Shown in pieces: positions 17,227-26,999 of a stretch of DNA of 40,638 nt. The stretch's first letter is position 1. Every line of letters begins with the position of its first letter. Origin of the DNA: Parcubacteria group bacterium GW2011_GWC2_42_12 (GTDB lineage Bacteria > Patescibacteriota > Patescibacteriia > Patescibacteriales > GWC2-42-12); NCBI GenBank assembly GCA_000997945.1, contig LCCP01000008.1, positions 1-40,638 on the forward strand. The letters run 5' to 3'. Under the pieces are notes generated by a model that was not told the DNA's origin, made no database searches, and was given only the letters and a program-made list of their open reading frames with translations. The position numbers were made by a program, and so were the translations under genes.

Positions 17227-18321
17227 ATGGCTAAAAACACTAATAAAAAAACCGAAAAACACATCGCCTCGGACAATTTTTCCAAACGGATTGAAAATAT
17301 TCCGGCCGGTATTGTTTCTAAAATCGCCAAAATTGATGAACTAAAAGGACGATGGATCTCGGGCGCCCGCCTTAGCCCGCAAGTCCTGGGAAGATTAAAG
17401 CGGTCGGTTTTAATTACTTCAACCGGCGCCTCTACTCGTATTGAGGGCGCGCGCATGTCTGACGCTGATATTAAAAAATTGATGCGCGGTATTAGCATCC
17501 AAAAATTCACCAACCGCGACAAGCAGGAAGTCCGGGGCTATTATGAACTATTAGAAAATGTTTTTAATTCATGGAAAAATTTAAAATTTAACGAAAGCCT
17601 GGTTAAGCATTTTCACCAACAGCTCTTGCAATACGCCGACAAGGATCAAGGTCATCGGGGTCAATACAAAAAGGGCGAAAATAAAGTTCACATGATAGAC
17701 GAAGCCGGCCAGTCAATCGGCATTCTTTTTGACACCTCGCCCGCCTATCTCACCCCGGGTCAAATGTGCGATCTGACTGAATGGACGCAAAAAGCGCTAA
17801 GAGAAAACGAATATCATCCGCTATTGGTAATTGGAAATTTTTTGGTTGAGTTCCTGAAAATTCACCCCTTTACCGACGGCAACGGCAGATTGTCTCGCGT
17901 GCTGACAAATTTACTCTTACTGCAGGCCGGCTATTTATATATGCCGTATGTTTCGCATGAAAAATTAGTGGAAGATAATAAACCGGATTATTATATCGCC
18001 CTAAGAAGAAGCCAAAAAACTATCGGCTCAAAAGAAGAAAGCATCGCCGCTTGGCTGGATTTCTTTCTGGACATTTTTTTAAAGCAATCGCAAATGGCGG
18101 TAGAACTTTTGTCCAAAGAGAATATAGAAAAAATTCTGTCGGAAAAACAGCTTATCGTCTGGCAATACATTGAAAAGACAAAAGAAACCAGCACCGGCGA
18201 TATTATTGATAATACCAAGATAGCCAGGCCGACCGTTAAGCAGGCGCTGGAGGTTTTGCTTAAACTCAAAAGAATTGAAAGAATCGGACTGGGCAGAAGC
18301 TCAAGGTATAGAAAAATTTAA
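17227..18321 (+). CDS. Fic-family protein with N-terminal inhibitory motif and C-terminal HTH
   Basis: HPFTDGNGRLSR; TGASTRIEGARMSD; C-terminal winged helix. Confidence 0.93.
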   Translation: MAKNTNKKTEKHIASDNFSKRIENIPAGIVSKIAKIDELKGRWISGARLSPQVLGRLKRSVLITSTGASTRIEGARMSDADIKKLMRGISIQKFTNRDKQEVRGYYELLENVFNSWKNLKFNESLVKHFHQQLLQYADKDQGHRGQYKKGENKVHMIDEAGQSIGILFDTSPAYLTPGQMCDLTEWTQKALRENEYHPLLVIGNFLVEFLKIHPFTDGNGRLSRVLTNLLLLQAGYLYMPYVSHEKLVEDNKPDYYIALRRSQKTIGSKEESIAAWLDFFLDIFLKQSQMAVELLSKENIEKILSEKQLIVWQYIEKTKETSTGDIIDNTKIARPTVKQALEVLLKLKRIERIGLGRSSRYRKI

Positions 18322-18333
18322 AACATCAAACAT

Positions 18334-19227
18334 ATGAAGGAGGCAATTATTTACGTCCGCGTCTCATCCAAAGAGCAAAAACAGGAGGGATACTCTATCC
18401 CCGCTCAGAAAAAACTGCTGGCCGATTTCGCCAAGGCGAATGATTTTAAAATAGTAAAAGAATTTGAGGACGACGAAACCGCTAAAAGCGCCGGCCGGAC
18501 CGGCTTCGGCCAGATGATTGAATATGTAAAAGCCAATAAAGATGTTAAAAATATCCTCGTGGAAAAAACCGATCGGCTTTACCGTAATTTCAAAGACTAT
18601 GTCATTATAGACGAGCTTGATGTTACGGTTTTTTTAGTTAAAGAAAACGAGCAGATTGGCAAAGCGGCCAGCTCGCACCAAAAATTCATGCACGGCATAA
18701 AAGTTTTAATGGCCAAAAATTATGTTGACAACCTAAGCGAGGAAGTAAAAAAAGGGCAACGGCAGAAAGCGGATGATGGATTTTTTCCCGGCACGCCGCC
18801 GGTTGGCTACAAGCTGGAAAAAACCGAGGGCAAGAACGCGGCGGTCATTGATGAAATAAACAAGCAATTGCCGATCAAAATGTTTGAATATTACGCTACT
18901 GGCCTATATTCGCTTTTAGCCCTGGTCGCCAAAGTCAAAGCCGAGGGGCTAATGTCCGGCATTTATCCACACCATTCTAAGATGAAAATCTTAACCAAGG
19001 CCTCGGCCCATAGAATTCTGCGCAACCCTTTCTATTACGGCGATTTTATGTGGAACAAAAAAATCTACAAAGGCAAACATCAGCCGCTTATAGCCAAAGA
19101 GCTATGGAATAAAGTCCAAACTATGCTTAGCCGGTATGAAAACAAGAGCGGAGCCTATAAATTCCGCGATAATATCGCCTTATTTCCCTTTAAACGGCTA
19201 TTAAAGTGCGGCGGAATGCGGCCGTAG
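18334..19227 (+). pseudogene. Large serine recombinase, 5' part (frameshifted)
   Basis: AIIYVRVSSKEQKQEGYSIPAQKKLL; recombinase domain; ends at LLKCGGMRP* inside the zinc ribbon. Confidence 0.9.
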
Positions 19228-19863
19228 TATCACGGCTGAAAAGAAAATTAAGAAAAACGGCAAAGAATATACTTGCTACCGCTGTACAAAATTTAATACT
19301 AAGTGCCAGCAGAAGCCGGTTAATGAAAAGGACTTAGTGAAGCGAGTCCAAGACGCTCTCAATGGCCTTAAAGTGCCGGGTAAAACGCAAGACTTTATCA
19401 CCGAGGGTCTAAGGCTGTCTTTTAACCTTAAGCGCAACACCGAGGATGTTATCAAGCAAAATTTAGAAATCAAAAAAAACAGCTGGAAGAAAAAATGGAA
19501 ATTTTATATGACGACCGGTTAAACAAAATTATCACGCCGGAATTCTACGAAAAAAAATTCGCTGAATGCGCGGCCGAGGTAAAAGACTTGGACGAAAAAA
19601 TCAGCCGCTATACGCGGGCAAATATCAATTATTATATTTTAGGCACGCAAATTTTAGAACTCGTGAATAAAGTAGGCCGGCTATACAAAAATTCCAATCC
19701 GGGCGAAAAGCAAAGATTGATGAATTTTTTACTTTCGAACTCCACTTTGAAGGACGGAAAAATGCTAATCTCATACAAAAAACCCTTCGATTTAATCTAT
19801 CAAAGGGTCTCTCGTTTTGATTGGCGGGATGGACGGGACTCGAACCCGCGACCTCTGCCGTGA
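19228..19863 (+). pseudogene. Serine recombinase 3' parts in two other frames
   Basis: ECGRSITAEKKIKKNGKEYTCYRCTKFNTKCQQKPV... then MEILYDDRLNKIITPEFYEKKFAEC...; last residues are antisense tRNA. Confidence 0.8.
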
Positions 19864-19898
19864 CAGGGCAGCGCTCTAACCAATTGAGCTACCACCCC
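19822..19898 (-). tRNA. tRNA-Asp(GTC) with encoded CCA
   Basis: GGGGTGG acceptor, CTGCC-CTGTCAC-GGCAG anticodon arm, GGTTCGAGTCC T-arm, CCA 3' end. Confidence 0.95.
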
Positions 19899-19992
19899 AA
19901 CTTTTATATCGTTGGGATAAACTTTATAACAAAAAATCTCTTTGACGAGACTAAAAACATACTAACAAAATAACCTTTAACCGTCAACTTGT

Positions 19993-20778
19993 TTATTTTT
20001 TTGCTTCTCGCTGCCTAACCGCTTCAAACAGTACCACGGCCGCGCTAACCGAAACATTCAAAGAATCAATCTGGCCGCGCATACTTATTTTAATCTCCTC
20101 GTCGGCCGCCTTAAGCCACTTGGCGCTTAAGCCCTTATCTTCGGCGCCCATAACAATAGCGCAACCTGATTTATAATTGATTTCTGTATATTCTTTAGTC
20201 GCTTCGGGCGTTGCAGCCAATATCTTTATACCATTCTCTTCACAGAATTTAGCCGTCTCCTCAATTGAACTTAAAACCACCTTAACCGTAAAAACCGCGC
20301 CTTGGCTGGCGCGAATAACATTCGGATTATAAAGATCAGTTTTAAGATCATTAATTATCACCGCGTCCAGACCGATCGCGTCGGCCGTCCTTAAAATCGC
20401 GCCTAAATTGCCCGGCTTTTCCACGGCTTCTAAAACTACCAGAAGAGGATTGGCGCTTAAATTCAAATCCGCCAATTTATGCTCCCGGCTCTTAGCCACG
20501 GCCAGAAAACCATCAGGATTTTCCCGATAGGAAACTTTATCAAAAACTTTCTTAGCCACTTCAATAATTTTTTCTTCGTCAATCGCCAACTCTTGCTTAA
20601 TATATTCCGGAGAATAAATTAAATTCTCAATTTCCACGCCTGCTTTTAATGCTAGGCTGATTTCCCGATGGCCTTCAATTAAAAACAACCCTTGTTCTTT
20701 CCGCCCACGGCTAGAGTCGCGCAACTTAACGATATTTTTAATTTTTGGATTGACTAAACTATCAATTTTTAAAATCAT
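19993..20778 (-). CDS. TrmH/SpoU-family RNA 2'-O-ribose methyltransferase
   Basis: EAVEKPGNLGAILRTADAIGLDAVII, VMGAEDKGLS, SLNVSVSAAVVLFE. Confidence 0.93.
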   Translation of the reverse strand: MILKIDSLVNPKIKNIVKLRDSSRGRKEQGLFLIEGHREISLALKAGVEIENLIYSPEYIKQELAIDEEKIIEVAKKVFDKVSYRENPDGFLAVAKSREHKLADLNLSANPLLVVLEAVEKPGNLGAILRTADAIGLDAVIINDLKTDLYNPNVIRASQGAVFTVKVVLSSIEETAKFCEENGIKILAATPEATKEYTEINYKSGCAIVMGAEDKGLSAKWLKAADEEIKISMRGQIDSLNVSVSAAVVLFEAVRQREAKK

Positions 20779-20789
20779 ATAATTAATTT

Positions 20790-20956
20790 AGGACCTACGC
20801 GTTTAAAAAATAATTTTTTATTCGGGTTAGGCGGTTGGCTGGAATTAGCAATTTTTGAAACGAGGACTGACCGTTGGGCCGACCTTTTCTCCGTTTACAT
20901 CCGTAGCGAAAAAATTGCTAATTCCAGCCAACCGCCATTTAATCGCGTAAGTCCTG
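20790..20956. repeat. Palindromic dispersed repeat family A, copy 2 (divergent)
   Basis: ggacctacgcg...ggcggttggctggaattagcaattttt...aaaaaattgctaattccagccaaccgcc...cgcgtaagtcct. Confidence 0.75.
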
Positions 20957-21168
20957 AATTAACTAATTTTTTATATATTCTTACGCAAATGCGTAAATCC
21001 TATAATTTATATTTTAAATGTTTAAACAACTGTTTGAATTATATCATAATTGTTGTTTTTTCCCCCACCCGCCCCCAAAAAAAGGCAACGCCCAGCCCCA
21101 GTTTAAGAAACTGGGGCTGGGCGAAAAAAGGGGCCCGTTCCGGATACAAATTCATCTAGATAAATACT

Positions 21169-22656
21169 TTAAAACAATTTATTATCTCTGCCCCGACCGG
21201 GTTGATAATCCTTATCATCGGTTAATTTATCTTCAGCTTCAGTTTGCGCCCGCCGTTCTTTAACCAACTCGCGATTTACCCATAACAACCAGGCGACTAC
21301 GCCAAGGAGAAATAAAATAAATAAAATCAAATCTAATTTTAATCTGCCCTGGTTCTCTTTGCCTTCATTAATCATGCCCCGATCGCTCTTAGTTTCCGCT
21401 GTGCCGGTGCCGATTAAATTTTTCACCTTTTCCAGGGCCGCTGTTTCTTTATCTTTTAATTCCTGCTTAATAGTTCTTTCTTTTTCCGTGAGATTGGAAT
21501 TTATCGATTCTAATGTCTCTGGCGCCATAACCGGTTCTGGAGTTGGCTTGACTGGCCGAGCGACGGCCTTCTCTATAACCGCGCCTGAACTTTCGGAAAT
21601 AACTACCGGTTCGGATTTAATTTCAGACGCCCTTGGCGGTTCTTTAATCTTGGCTATTGCCTCTTTCTTCTCTTCCTCGGCTGATTGGGCGATGGCGGAA
21701 TTCTTGGTGGAAAAATCTACTATATTTGACCGGCTGCTGGCTTTACCGCGCTTATCTACGGCCACGGTATAAACCGAATGCGCGCCCCTAGTTAAAGCCA
21801 CGGCTGGCTTGTAAGCAAAATTGGCTGTGCCGCTTAAATGATTTTTCGCTAACAATTCACCGGCGTACTTTTTGTCTATATAAATCTTTATTCTAGAATC
21901 ATTCTTGGCTAGACCGACTATGAAAGGGCGGTTAACAGAGGTTTCTCGGTTGGCTACCGGTTTAAAAATCGTCGGCGCCGGCATGGGCAATTCAATGTTA
22001 AAATTTAAAGTATTGGATTCTAAACTAGATTGCTCGCCGCTTAAGGCCTGGGCCTGGATTTTATGCCAGCCGCGGTTTAAATTTAGGGTCGGCCGATAGG
22101 CGAAATTCGCCGTGCCGCTATCATCTCTTAAAACACCGGTTGCACCGTTATAGACGCCGTCAATAAAAATTTTAACTAAAGAATTATCTCTGGTTAAGCC
22201 GGTGATCAGCGGTTTTAAATTGGCCGTAGCGGTTTTTTCGTTAGGCGCGATTAAAATCGGCGCTGGCACGATATTAACTGTAAATTTTATTTCGCTGGTT
22301 GGCGCGGATAAGACTAAAGAAGTTCTATCTTGAGCCACGGCCATCACTACATGGCTGCCCTCGGCTAATGTCTGAATTAAATCAGACTGAAAACGCCAAT
22401 TTAGCTGAGCCGCCGACTCGGCTCTGGCAGAACCTAAGCGACTAAAGGTTGTCTCCGCTCGACCGACAAAATTTCCATCCAAATAAATCAAAATTTCGCT
22501 ATTGGCCGGCGCCGTCCCGGTTAGAGACAAAGATTCTTGCGCCAGCAATTTAATAATTTTTGGCGCAATTACCTCGGCTTGCGCTTCGGCTGAAAAAATT
22601 ACGATAAAAAACAAAACCAGACCGATATTTAATAAGCTCTTTAACGCTTTAGCCAT
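21169..22656 (-). CDS. Secreted/anchored protein with tandem Ig-like repeats and C-terminal TM
   Basis: Signal-like N-terminus; repeated units with SGTANFAYRPTLNLNRGWHKI / SGTANFAYKPAVALTRGAHSV; TM LILFILFLLGVVAWLLWV. Confidence 0.8.
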   Translation of the reverse strand: MAKALKSLLNIGLVLFFIVIFSAEAQAEVIAPKIIKLLAQESLSLTGTAPANSEILIYLDGNFVGRAETTFSRLGSARAESAAQLNWRFQSDLIQTLAEGSHVVMAVAQDRTSLVLSAPTSEIKFTVNIVPAPILIAPNEKTATANLKPLITGLTRDNSLVKIFIDGVYNGATGVLRDDSGTANFAYRPTLNLNRGWHKIQAQALSGEQSSLESNTLNFNIELPMPAPTIFKPVANRETSVNRPFIVGLAKNDSRIKIYIDKKYAGELLAKNHLSGTANFAYKPAVALTRGAHSVYTVAVDKRGKASSRSNIVDFSTKNSAIAQSAEEEKKEAIAKIKEPPRASEIKSEPVVISESSGAVIEKAVARPVKPTPEPVMAPETLESINSNLTEKERTIKQELKDKETAALEKVKNLIGTGTAETKSDRGMINEGKENQGRLKLDLILFILFLLGVVAWLLWVNRELVKERRAQTEAEDKLTDDKDYQPGRGRDNKLF

Positions 22657-22698
22657 GTTATAAATTTACCAGCCTCCTCTAAATTAATTTTTCTTTAG

Positions 22699-22910
22699 TA
22701 GGGCTTGGGGGGAAGGAGGTATCGCTGAATGCTCTTTCGGATATAAATTTTCACAATTTCGAGGAAATTTTTTATAAAATTTTTGGGGCAATATACTATT
22801 GACGAAAAAATTCTAGATAAAAATTTACCGAAATTTGGAAATTTAGACCGAATACGGCATTCAGCGATACCTCCAAAAATTAGCTAGGCCGATTTTTCCC
22901 CCAAGCCCTA
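22699..22910. repeat. Long palindromic element family B, copy 1
   Basis: tagggcttggggg...ggaggtatcgctgaatgc ... gcattcagcgatacctcc...cccccaagcccta. Confidence 0.8.
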
Positions 22911-23060
22911 TAAGAAAATTTTAAAAAATCACTGCAATCTAAAGCAGTGATTCCAGTTTAGCGGTTGAATTTCAATCTCGTCAAGTGGGTAGTTGGTTAA
23001 TAAAATGTGGCTAAAGACCAACAATTTGTGAATAAAGCTGTGTAAAAATAGTGATAAAAC

Positions 23061-23450
23061 TTATATTATGTCTTGGAAATGCTTTATTCTGGCGGTTTTT
23101 TTCAGACGATCAATGTCCACGGTAATTAAATCGGCCCTAATATTATCCGCAGATATTTTATAATTTTTAATAAACATCTCAATCCCCCGCCTAAACCGCT
23201 CTGATTTGGTAAAGGCAAAAGCGTCCTCGGCCAAACCATAGATTTGGCTGATTCTGGTCTTTACTTCAACAAAAATAGTAAGATCATGCTTGCTCGCCAC
23301 AATATCAATCTCCTGATAACTCAACTTAACATTCAAATCAATAATCTTATAGCCACGGCTAATTAAATAATTTTTGGCTAAAGTCTCGCCAAATTTTCCT
23401 ATTCTTTGATTATGACTCATAAAAAATAATGGGCTTGATAGGCCCATCAC
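23061..23450 (-). CDS. YraN/UPF0102 family protein
   Basis: RIGKFGETLAKNYLISRGYKIIDLNVKLSYQEIDIVA...FVEVKTR. Confidence 0.9.
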   Translation of the reverse strand: MMGLSSPLFFMSHNQRIGKFGETLAKNYLISRGYKIIDLNVKLSYQEIDIVASKHDLTIFVEVKTRISQIYGLAEDAFAFTKSERFRRGIEMFIKNYKISADNIRADLITVDIDRLKKTARIKHFQDII

Positions 23451-23469
23451 AATGCTTGTCTGAATAAAT

Positions 23470-23579
23470 AGTTTAGGGCGATAATATTTGTTTTTCGTTT
23501 AAGATGAAATTTGGGCGATTTTTGAAAAAATCGCTACAATTTCATATGCGCTCAAAACAAACATTATCGCCCTAAACTC
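23470..23579. repeat. Palindromic element family C, copy 1
   Basis: gtttagggcgataatatttgttt ... aaacaaacattatcgccctaaac. Confidence 0.75.
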
Positions 23580-23589
23580 TAACAATCCA

Positions 23590-23979
23590 TTATGGTATAT
23601 ATTTATTAAATTCTTTCTCTTTTTCCAACCGCGCCTTCTTTTGCGGTATTCTAATGATTGTTCTATAAATAAAAAACAACCAAACTGCCAAACTAATGCC
23701 CCAGAGTAAAAACCAAAAACGAGCCGAGAGAAACGGCACCATTTCATAATTAAAAAAGGTTAAAACCAACCCAATAATAGCGTTAGTCAGAAAAAAATAG
23801 TATAAACTATTCCACAGCCCGGCATATAAGCTTTTAACCCATCTTTTTTTACCGATGCCGGCCACAACGGCTAAAATAATCAACCAGAGAATGAAACCTA
23901 AAACAATTTTCAATGAAAAACCGATAAAAACCCCTGGCCTTAAATTAAACCAAAAATTTAAGGTTAAGAAATTCCCCAT
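23590..23979 (-). CDS. Hypothetical membrane protein
   Basis: Several hydrophobic segments. Confidence 0.65.
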   Translation of the reverse strand: MGNFLTLNFWFNLRPGVFIGFSLKIVLGFILWLIILAVVAGIGKKRWVKSLYAGLWNSLYYFFLTNAIIGLVLTFFNYEMVPFLSARFWFLLWGISLAVWLFFIYRTIIRIPQKKARLEKEKEFNKYIP

Positions 23980-23982
23980 AAA

Positions 23983-24537
23983 TTAAAGTTTCACATAAAT
24001 TAAGCCATAATGATACTGACCGGCCTCAAATTCTTCCTCGGGGCGCAAGCCAAATTTCTTAGCTCCGTTATCAACAAATTCTTTCTTTATCCTTTCTTCG
24101 GGTGGCGGACCGAAGGGCGCGGCGACATTCTTCCATTCCACAACTATCAACCTGCCATTTTTCTTCAACAATCTAACCGCTTCTCTTAAAATTTCCATCC
24201 GTTTATGAGATTGATGCAAAGTATTAATTAACAGGCCAACATCCAAACTGCCGGCTTCTATTCTGGTTGCGCCAAAGATTTCTAAATTACTCCAAACTGT
24301 TTTAATATTAACTAAATTTTCTGAACGCGCCCGCTTATTAATTGTTTCTAGAGCGGTTCTTAAAATATCAACCGCGTAGACCACGCCTTTCTTGCCCACC
24401 CGGCCGGCCGACGGAAAAACAAAATGGCCTGACGAGCCGCAGCCCAAATCAGCCACTCTGATTTTTTCTTCAACCCGCGCCTTATCCAAAATCAAATTAG
24501 CGTCAATCAAGCTGCTGCCGCCTATTGGTCCTAACAT
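23983..24537 (-). CDS. Class I SAM-dependent methyltransferase
   Basis: VADLGCGSSGHFVFP, VYAVDI, GRLIVVEWK. Confidence 0.85.
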   Translation of the reverse strand: MLGPIGGSSLIDANLILDKARVEEKIRVADLGCGSSGHFVFPSAGRVGKKGVVYAVDILRTALETINKRARSENLVNIKTVWSNLEIFGATRIEAGSLDVGLLINTLHQSHKRMEILREAVRLLKKNGRLIVVEWKNVAAPFGPPPEERIKKEFVDNGAKKFGLRPEEEFEAGQYHYGLIYVKL

Positions 24538-24598
24538 ATAAAAGCATTATTATTTTATGACTTCATTATAAAATATTTTCTACTTTAAAACAAGCTCG

Positions 24599-24700
24599 CC
24601 CCCTTTAACAAAGGGGGCAGGGGGATTTATAATTTTATATCCGCGGTATAAATCCCCGCTCCTCCCTTCGGTCGGAGCCGCCCCTTTGTTAAAGGGGCTT
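24599..24700. repeat. G/C-run palindromic repeat (family D, copy 2)
   Basis: gccccctttaacaaagggggcaggggga ... gcccctttgttaaaggggc. Confidence 0.75.
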
Positions 24701-24706
24701 ATCAAT

Positions 24707-25327
24707 TTATTTAACCCGATTAAAACTTAACCGATGAATCGGGCAAGGACCACATTGCTTTAATCTTGCCAAATGATATTTTGTGCCATAGCCCTTGTGT
24801 TGGCTAAAACCGTAATTCGGATATAGTTTATCAAAATCCAACATCAGCCGATCTCTGGTTACTTTAGCGATAATGGAAGCCGCCGCAATCGTAAAAATTC
24901 TCTGATCGCCCTTAACAAAAGGTTGCTGGGGCGTTGAACAATTGGGCATTTTAATTGATCCGTCTACTATTAAAAAATCCGGTTTATTTTTCAGAGAGCT
25001 AATCGCCTTCTTCATGGCTAAAAATGCAGCTTGCAAAATATTTATCCGATCAATGGTTTTATGATCACAAACGCCCACGCCCACCTCAATAAAATGTTTT
25101 TTAATCAACTCAAATAACAATTCGCGTTTCTTGGCTGTTAATTTTTTTGAATCATTAACTTCTTTCAACTCATCATTCAGGCAAAAATTAGCCCTAATAA
25201 TCACGCAAGCGGCTACCACCGGCCCGGCTAAAGGCCCGCGTCCGGCCTCGTCCAAAGCGCCGATTATTTTATAGCCCTGTTCAAATATTTTTTTCTCTTC
25301 GGTTAAATCAAAATCCAACATAATCAA
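24707..25327 (-). CDS. rnhB: Ribonuclease HII
   Basis: GALDEAGRGPLAGPVVAACVI; SIIAKVTRDR. Confidence 0.96.
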   Translation of the reverse strand: MIMLDFDLTEEKKIFEQGYKIIGALDEAGRGPLAGPVVAACVIIRANFCLNDELKEVNDSKKLTAKKRELLFELIKKHFIEVGVGVCDHKTIDRINILQAAFLAMKKAISSLKNKPDFLIVDGSIKMPNCSTPQQPFVKGDQRIFTIAAASIIAKVTRDRLMLDFDKLYPNYGFSQHKGYGTKYHLARLKQCGPCPIHRLSFNRVK

Positions 25328-25374
25328 TGACCATTTGATAAATAAAAAATCGTAAAAGCAGGGGTGTTTTATCT

Positions 25375-25848
25375 TTATTTTAATCCTTGTAAAAATTCAT
25401 AGCTTGCTTGTATTTCTACTTTAAAGTCTTCATCTTTAGACTCTTTATAATATTCGATAAGTTTAGCAAAAAAATTCCTCCTATATTCTAAATATTCTTG
25501 TCTGATTTCTTCAGACATTACTGCCAATTCCCGTTTTAATGCTTCTACGCATCTCCCTTTTACGCCTTTTAATTCTGTAAATTCAACAATTTCATGAATC
25601 AATTGTGGGGCTCTAAACTTTTCAGGAACATCTTCTGAAATAAAAAGATGTTCTCCGTTTGGGTAACCCAAAAACCCAGGCAGCGTTGGCGCCAATTCCC
25701 TTTTTAAAACTGTATAGGGGAATTTTTTGCCTCCATGCTCTATTTCGTTTGTCGCAACCTCGTTAGTTCTGATCCAGTCTGGGCGCGTGTCTAGTGTTGG
25801 CTCTTTTTCCATAATTATAAAATTAAAAAATGATTTACCCCGCCGCAA
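25375..25848 (-). CDS. Hypothetical protein; start probably MEKEPTLD at 25812
   Basis: Open frame with LIHEIVEF segment. Confidence 0.6.
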   Translation of the reverse strand: MRRGKSFFNFIIMEKEPTLDTRPDWIRTNEVATNEIEHGGKKFPYTVLKRELAPTLPGFLGYPNGEHLFISEDVPEKFRAPQLIHEIVEFTELKGVKGRCVEALKRELAVMSEEIRQEYLEYRRNFFAKLIEYYKESKDEDFKVEIQASYEFLQGLK

Positions 25849-25920
25849 GCGGACGGGGTAAATGACTAATAAAATTTTATTTCAGCTAACTGCCACTAAC
25901 TGCATAAATCCTATAATTTA

Positions 25921-26832
25921 TTATTTCCTATTCTGTAAATATTTATAAGCCGACAAGGCCGCGACCGCGCCCTGGCCGCAGCCGATGATAATTTGCTTGA
26001 ATTCGCTTTGCGTGACATCGCCGGCCGCGAACATGCCAGCAAGACTGGTTTTACCGCTTAGGTCCACAATAACCTGCCCTTTACTATCCCTTTTAACCAA
26101 ATCTATCACTAAATCAGTTTCCGGCTCATGACCAATTTCCACAAACAAGCCATTTACTTCTAATGCTTTAGTTTTTTGGTTAACTATATTTATTACTTTT
26201 ATTTTTTCCAGCTTATTTTTGCCTAATATTTCAATAATTTCACTATCCATCATGATTTTAATATTCTTTTTGTCTTTAACTCTATCCGCTAAAATTTCAA
26301 ACCCCTTGAATTTTGATTTTCTATAAATTAGATAAACCAGACTGGCGATCTTAGACATGACCCCAGCCGCGTCCAAGGCCGCATTGCCGCCGCCAACCAC
26401 AGCCACGGTTTTCTCTTTAAAAAATAATCCATCACAATTAGCGCAATAACTGATGCCTTGACCAATTAATTCTTTTTCATTAGGCAAGTTCAAAGATTTT
26501 GGCGCCAACCCCATGGCTATAATCACGGTTTTAGTATCATATTTTCCCTTGTTTGTTCCAACCGCAAAATTACCATTGTCCAGTCTGGTGATTTTATTTA
26601 CTCCTTCCGACCGTATTTCCACGCCAAAACTCCTGGCCTGTTCCAACATGTTATTGGCTAAATTTGGCCCTTTTATTGACTTTATACCTGGATAATTTTC
26701 TATATCAGAGGTCCAAATAACCTGGCCACCAATATTCTTAGAAATAACCAAAGTCTTCATCATGCGCCTTGAGGCATAGATAGCGGCAGTTAGACCGGTT
26801 GGCCCAGCGCCGATAATTATAGTATCAAACAT
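25921..26832 (-). CDS. trxB: Thioredoxin reductase
   Basis: IIGAGPTGLTAAIYASRR, CANCDG redox motif, AAGDVTQ. Confidence 0.93.
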   Translation of the reverse strand: MFDTIIIGAGPTGLTAAIYASRRMMKTLVISKNIGGQVIWTSDIENYPGIKSIKGPNLANNMLEQARSFGVEIRSEGVNKITRLDNGNFAVGTNKGKYDTKTVIIAMGLAPKSLNLPNEKELIGQGISYCANCDGLFFKEKTVAVVGGGNAALDAAGVMSKIASLVYLIYRKSKFKGFEILADRVKDKKNIKIMMDSEIIEILGKNKLEKIKVINIVNQKTKALEVNGLFVEIGHEPETDLVIDLVKRDSKGQVIVDLSGKTSLAGMFAAGDVTQSEFKQIIIGCGQGAVAALSAYKYLQNRK

Positions 26833-26924
26833 ACTTTTTTATTAATTTTAAATTAAAAAAATACTGTATTTATCCACAATGTTTACACTTAGAGCGTTTT
26901 GGCTAATATTAAATAACCATCATT

Positions 26925-26997
26925 AGTAAAGTCCACAGGAATGTGGACTTATCTACTTAACTTAAAAAAAAGTAAAGTCCACAGGAATGTAGACTTA
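26925..26997. repeat. Tandem duplicate hairpins
   Basis: agtaaagtccacaggaatgtggactta (26925-26951) and agtaaagtccacaggaatgtagactta (26971-26997). Confidence 0.8.
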
Positions 26998-26999
26998 AG

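Noticed and set aside
19495-19863. C-terminal RDSNPRPLP as a genuine protein domain
   Set aside because: It is antisense translation of the tRNA-Asp gene
23026-23034. TGTGAATAA (DnaA-box match) and TTATCCACA near 26873
   Set aside because: Isolated single matches far from dnaA/dnaN; expected by chance in AT-rich DNA
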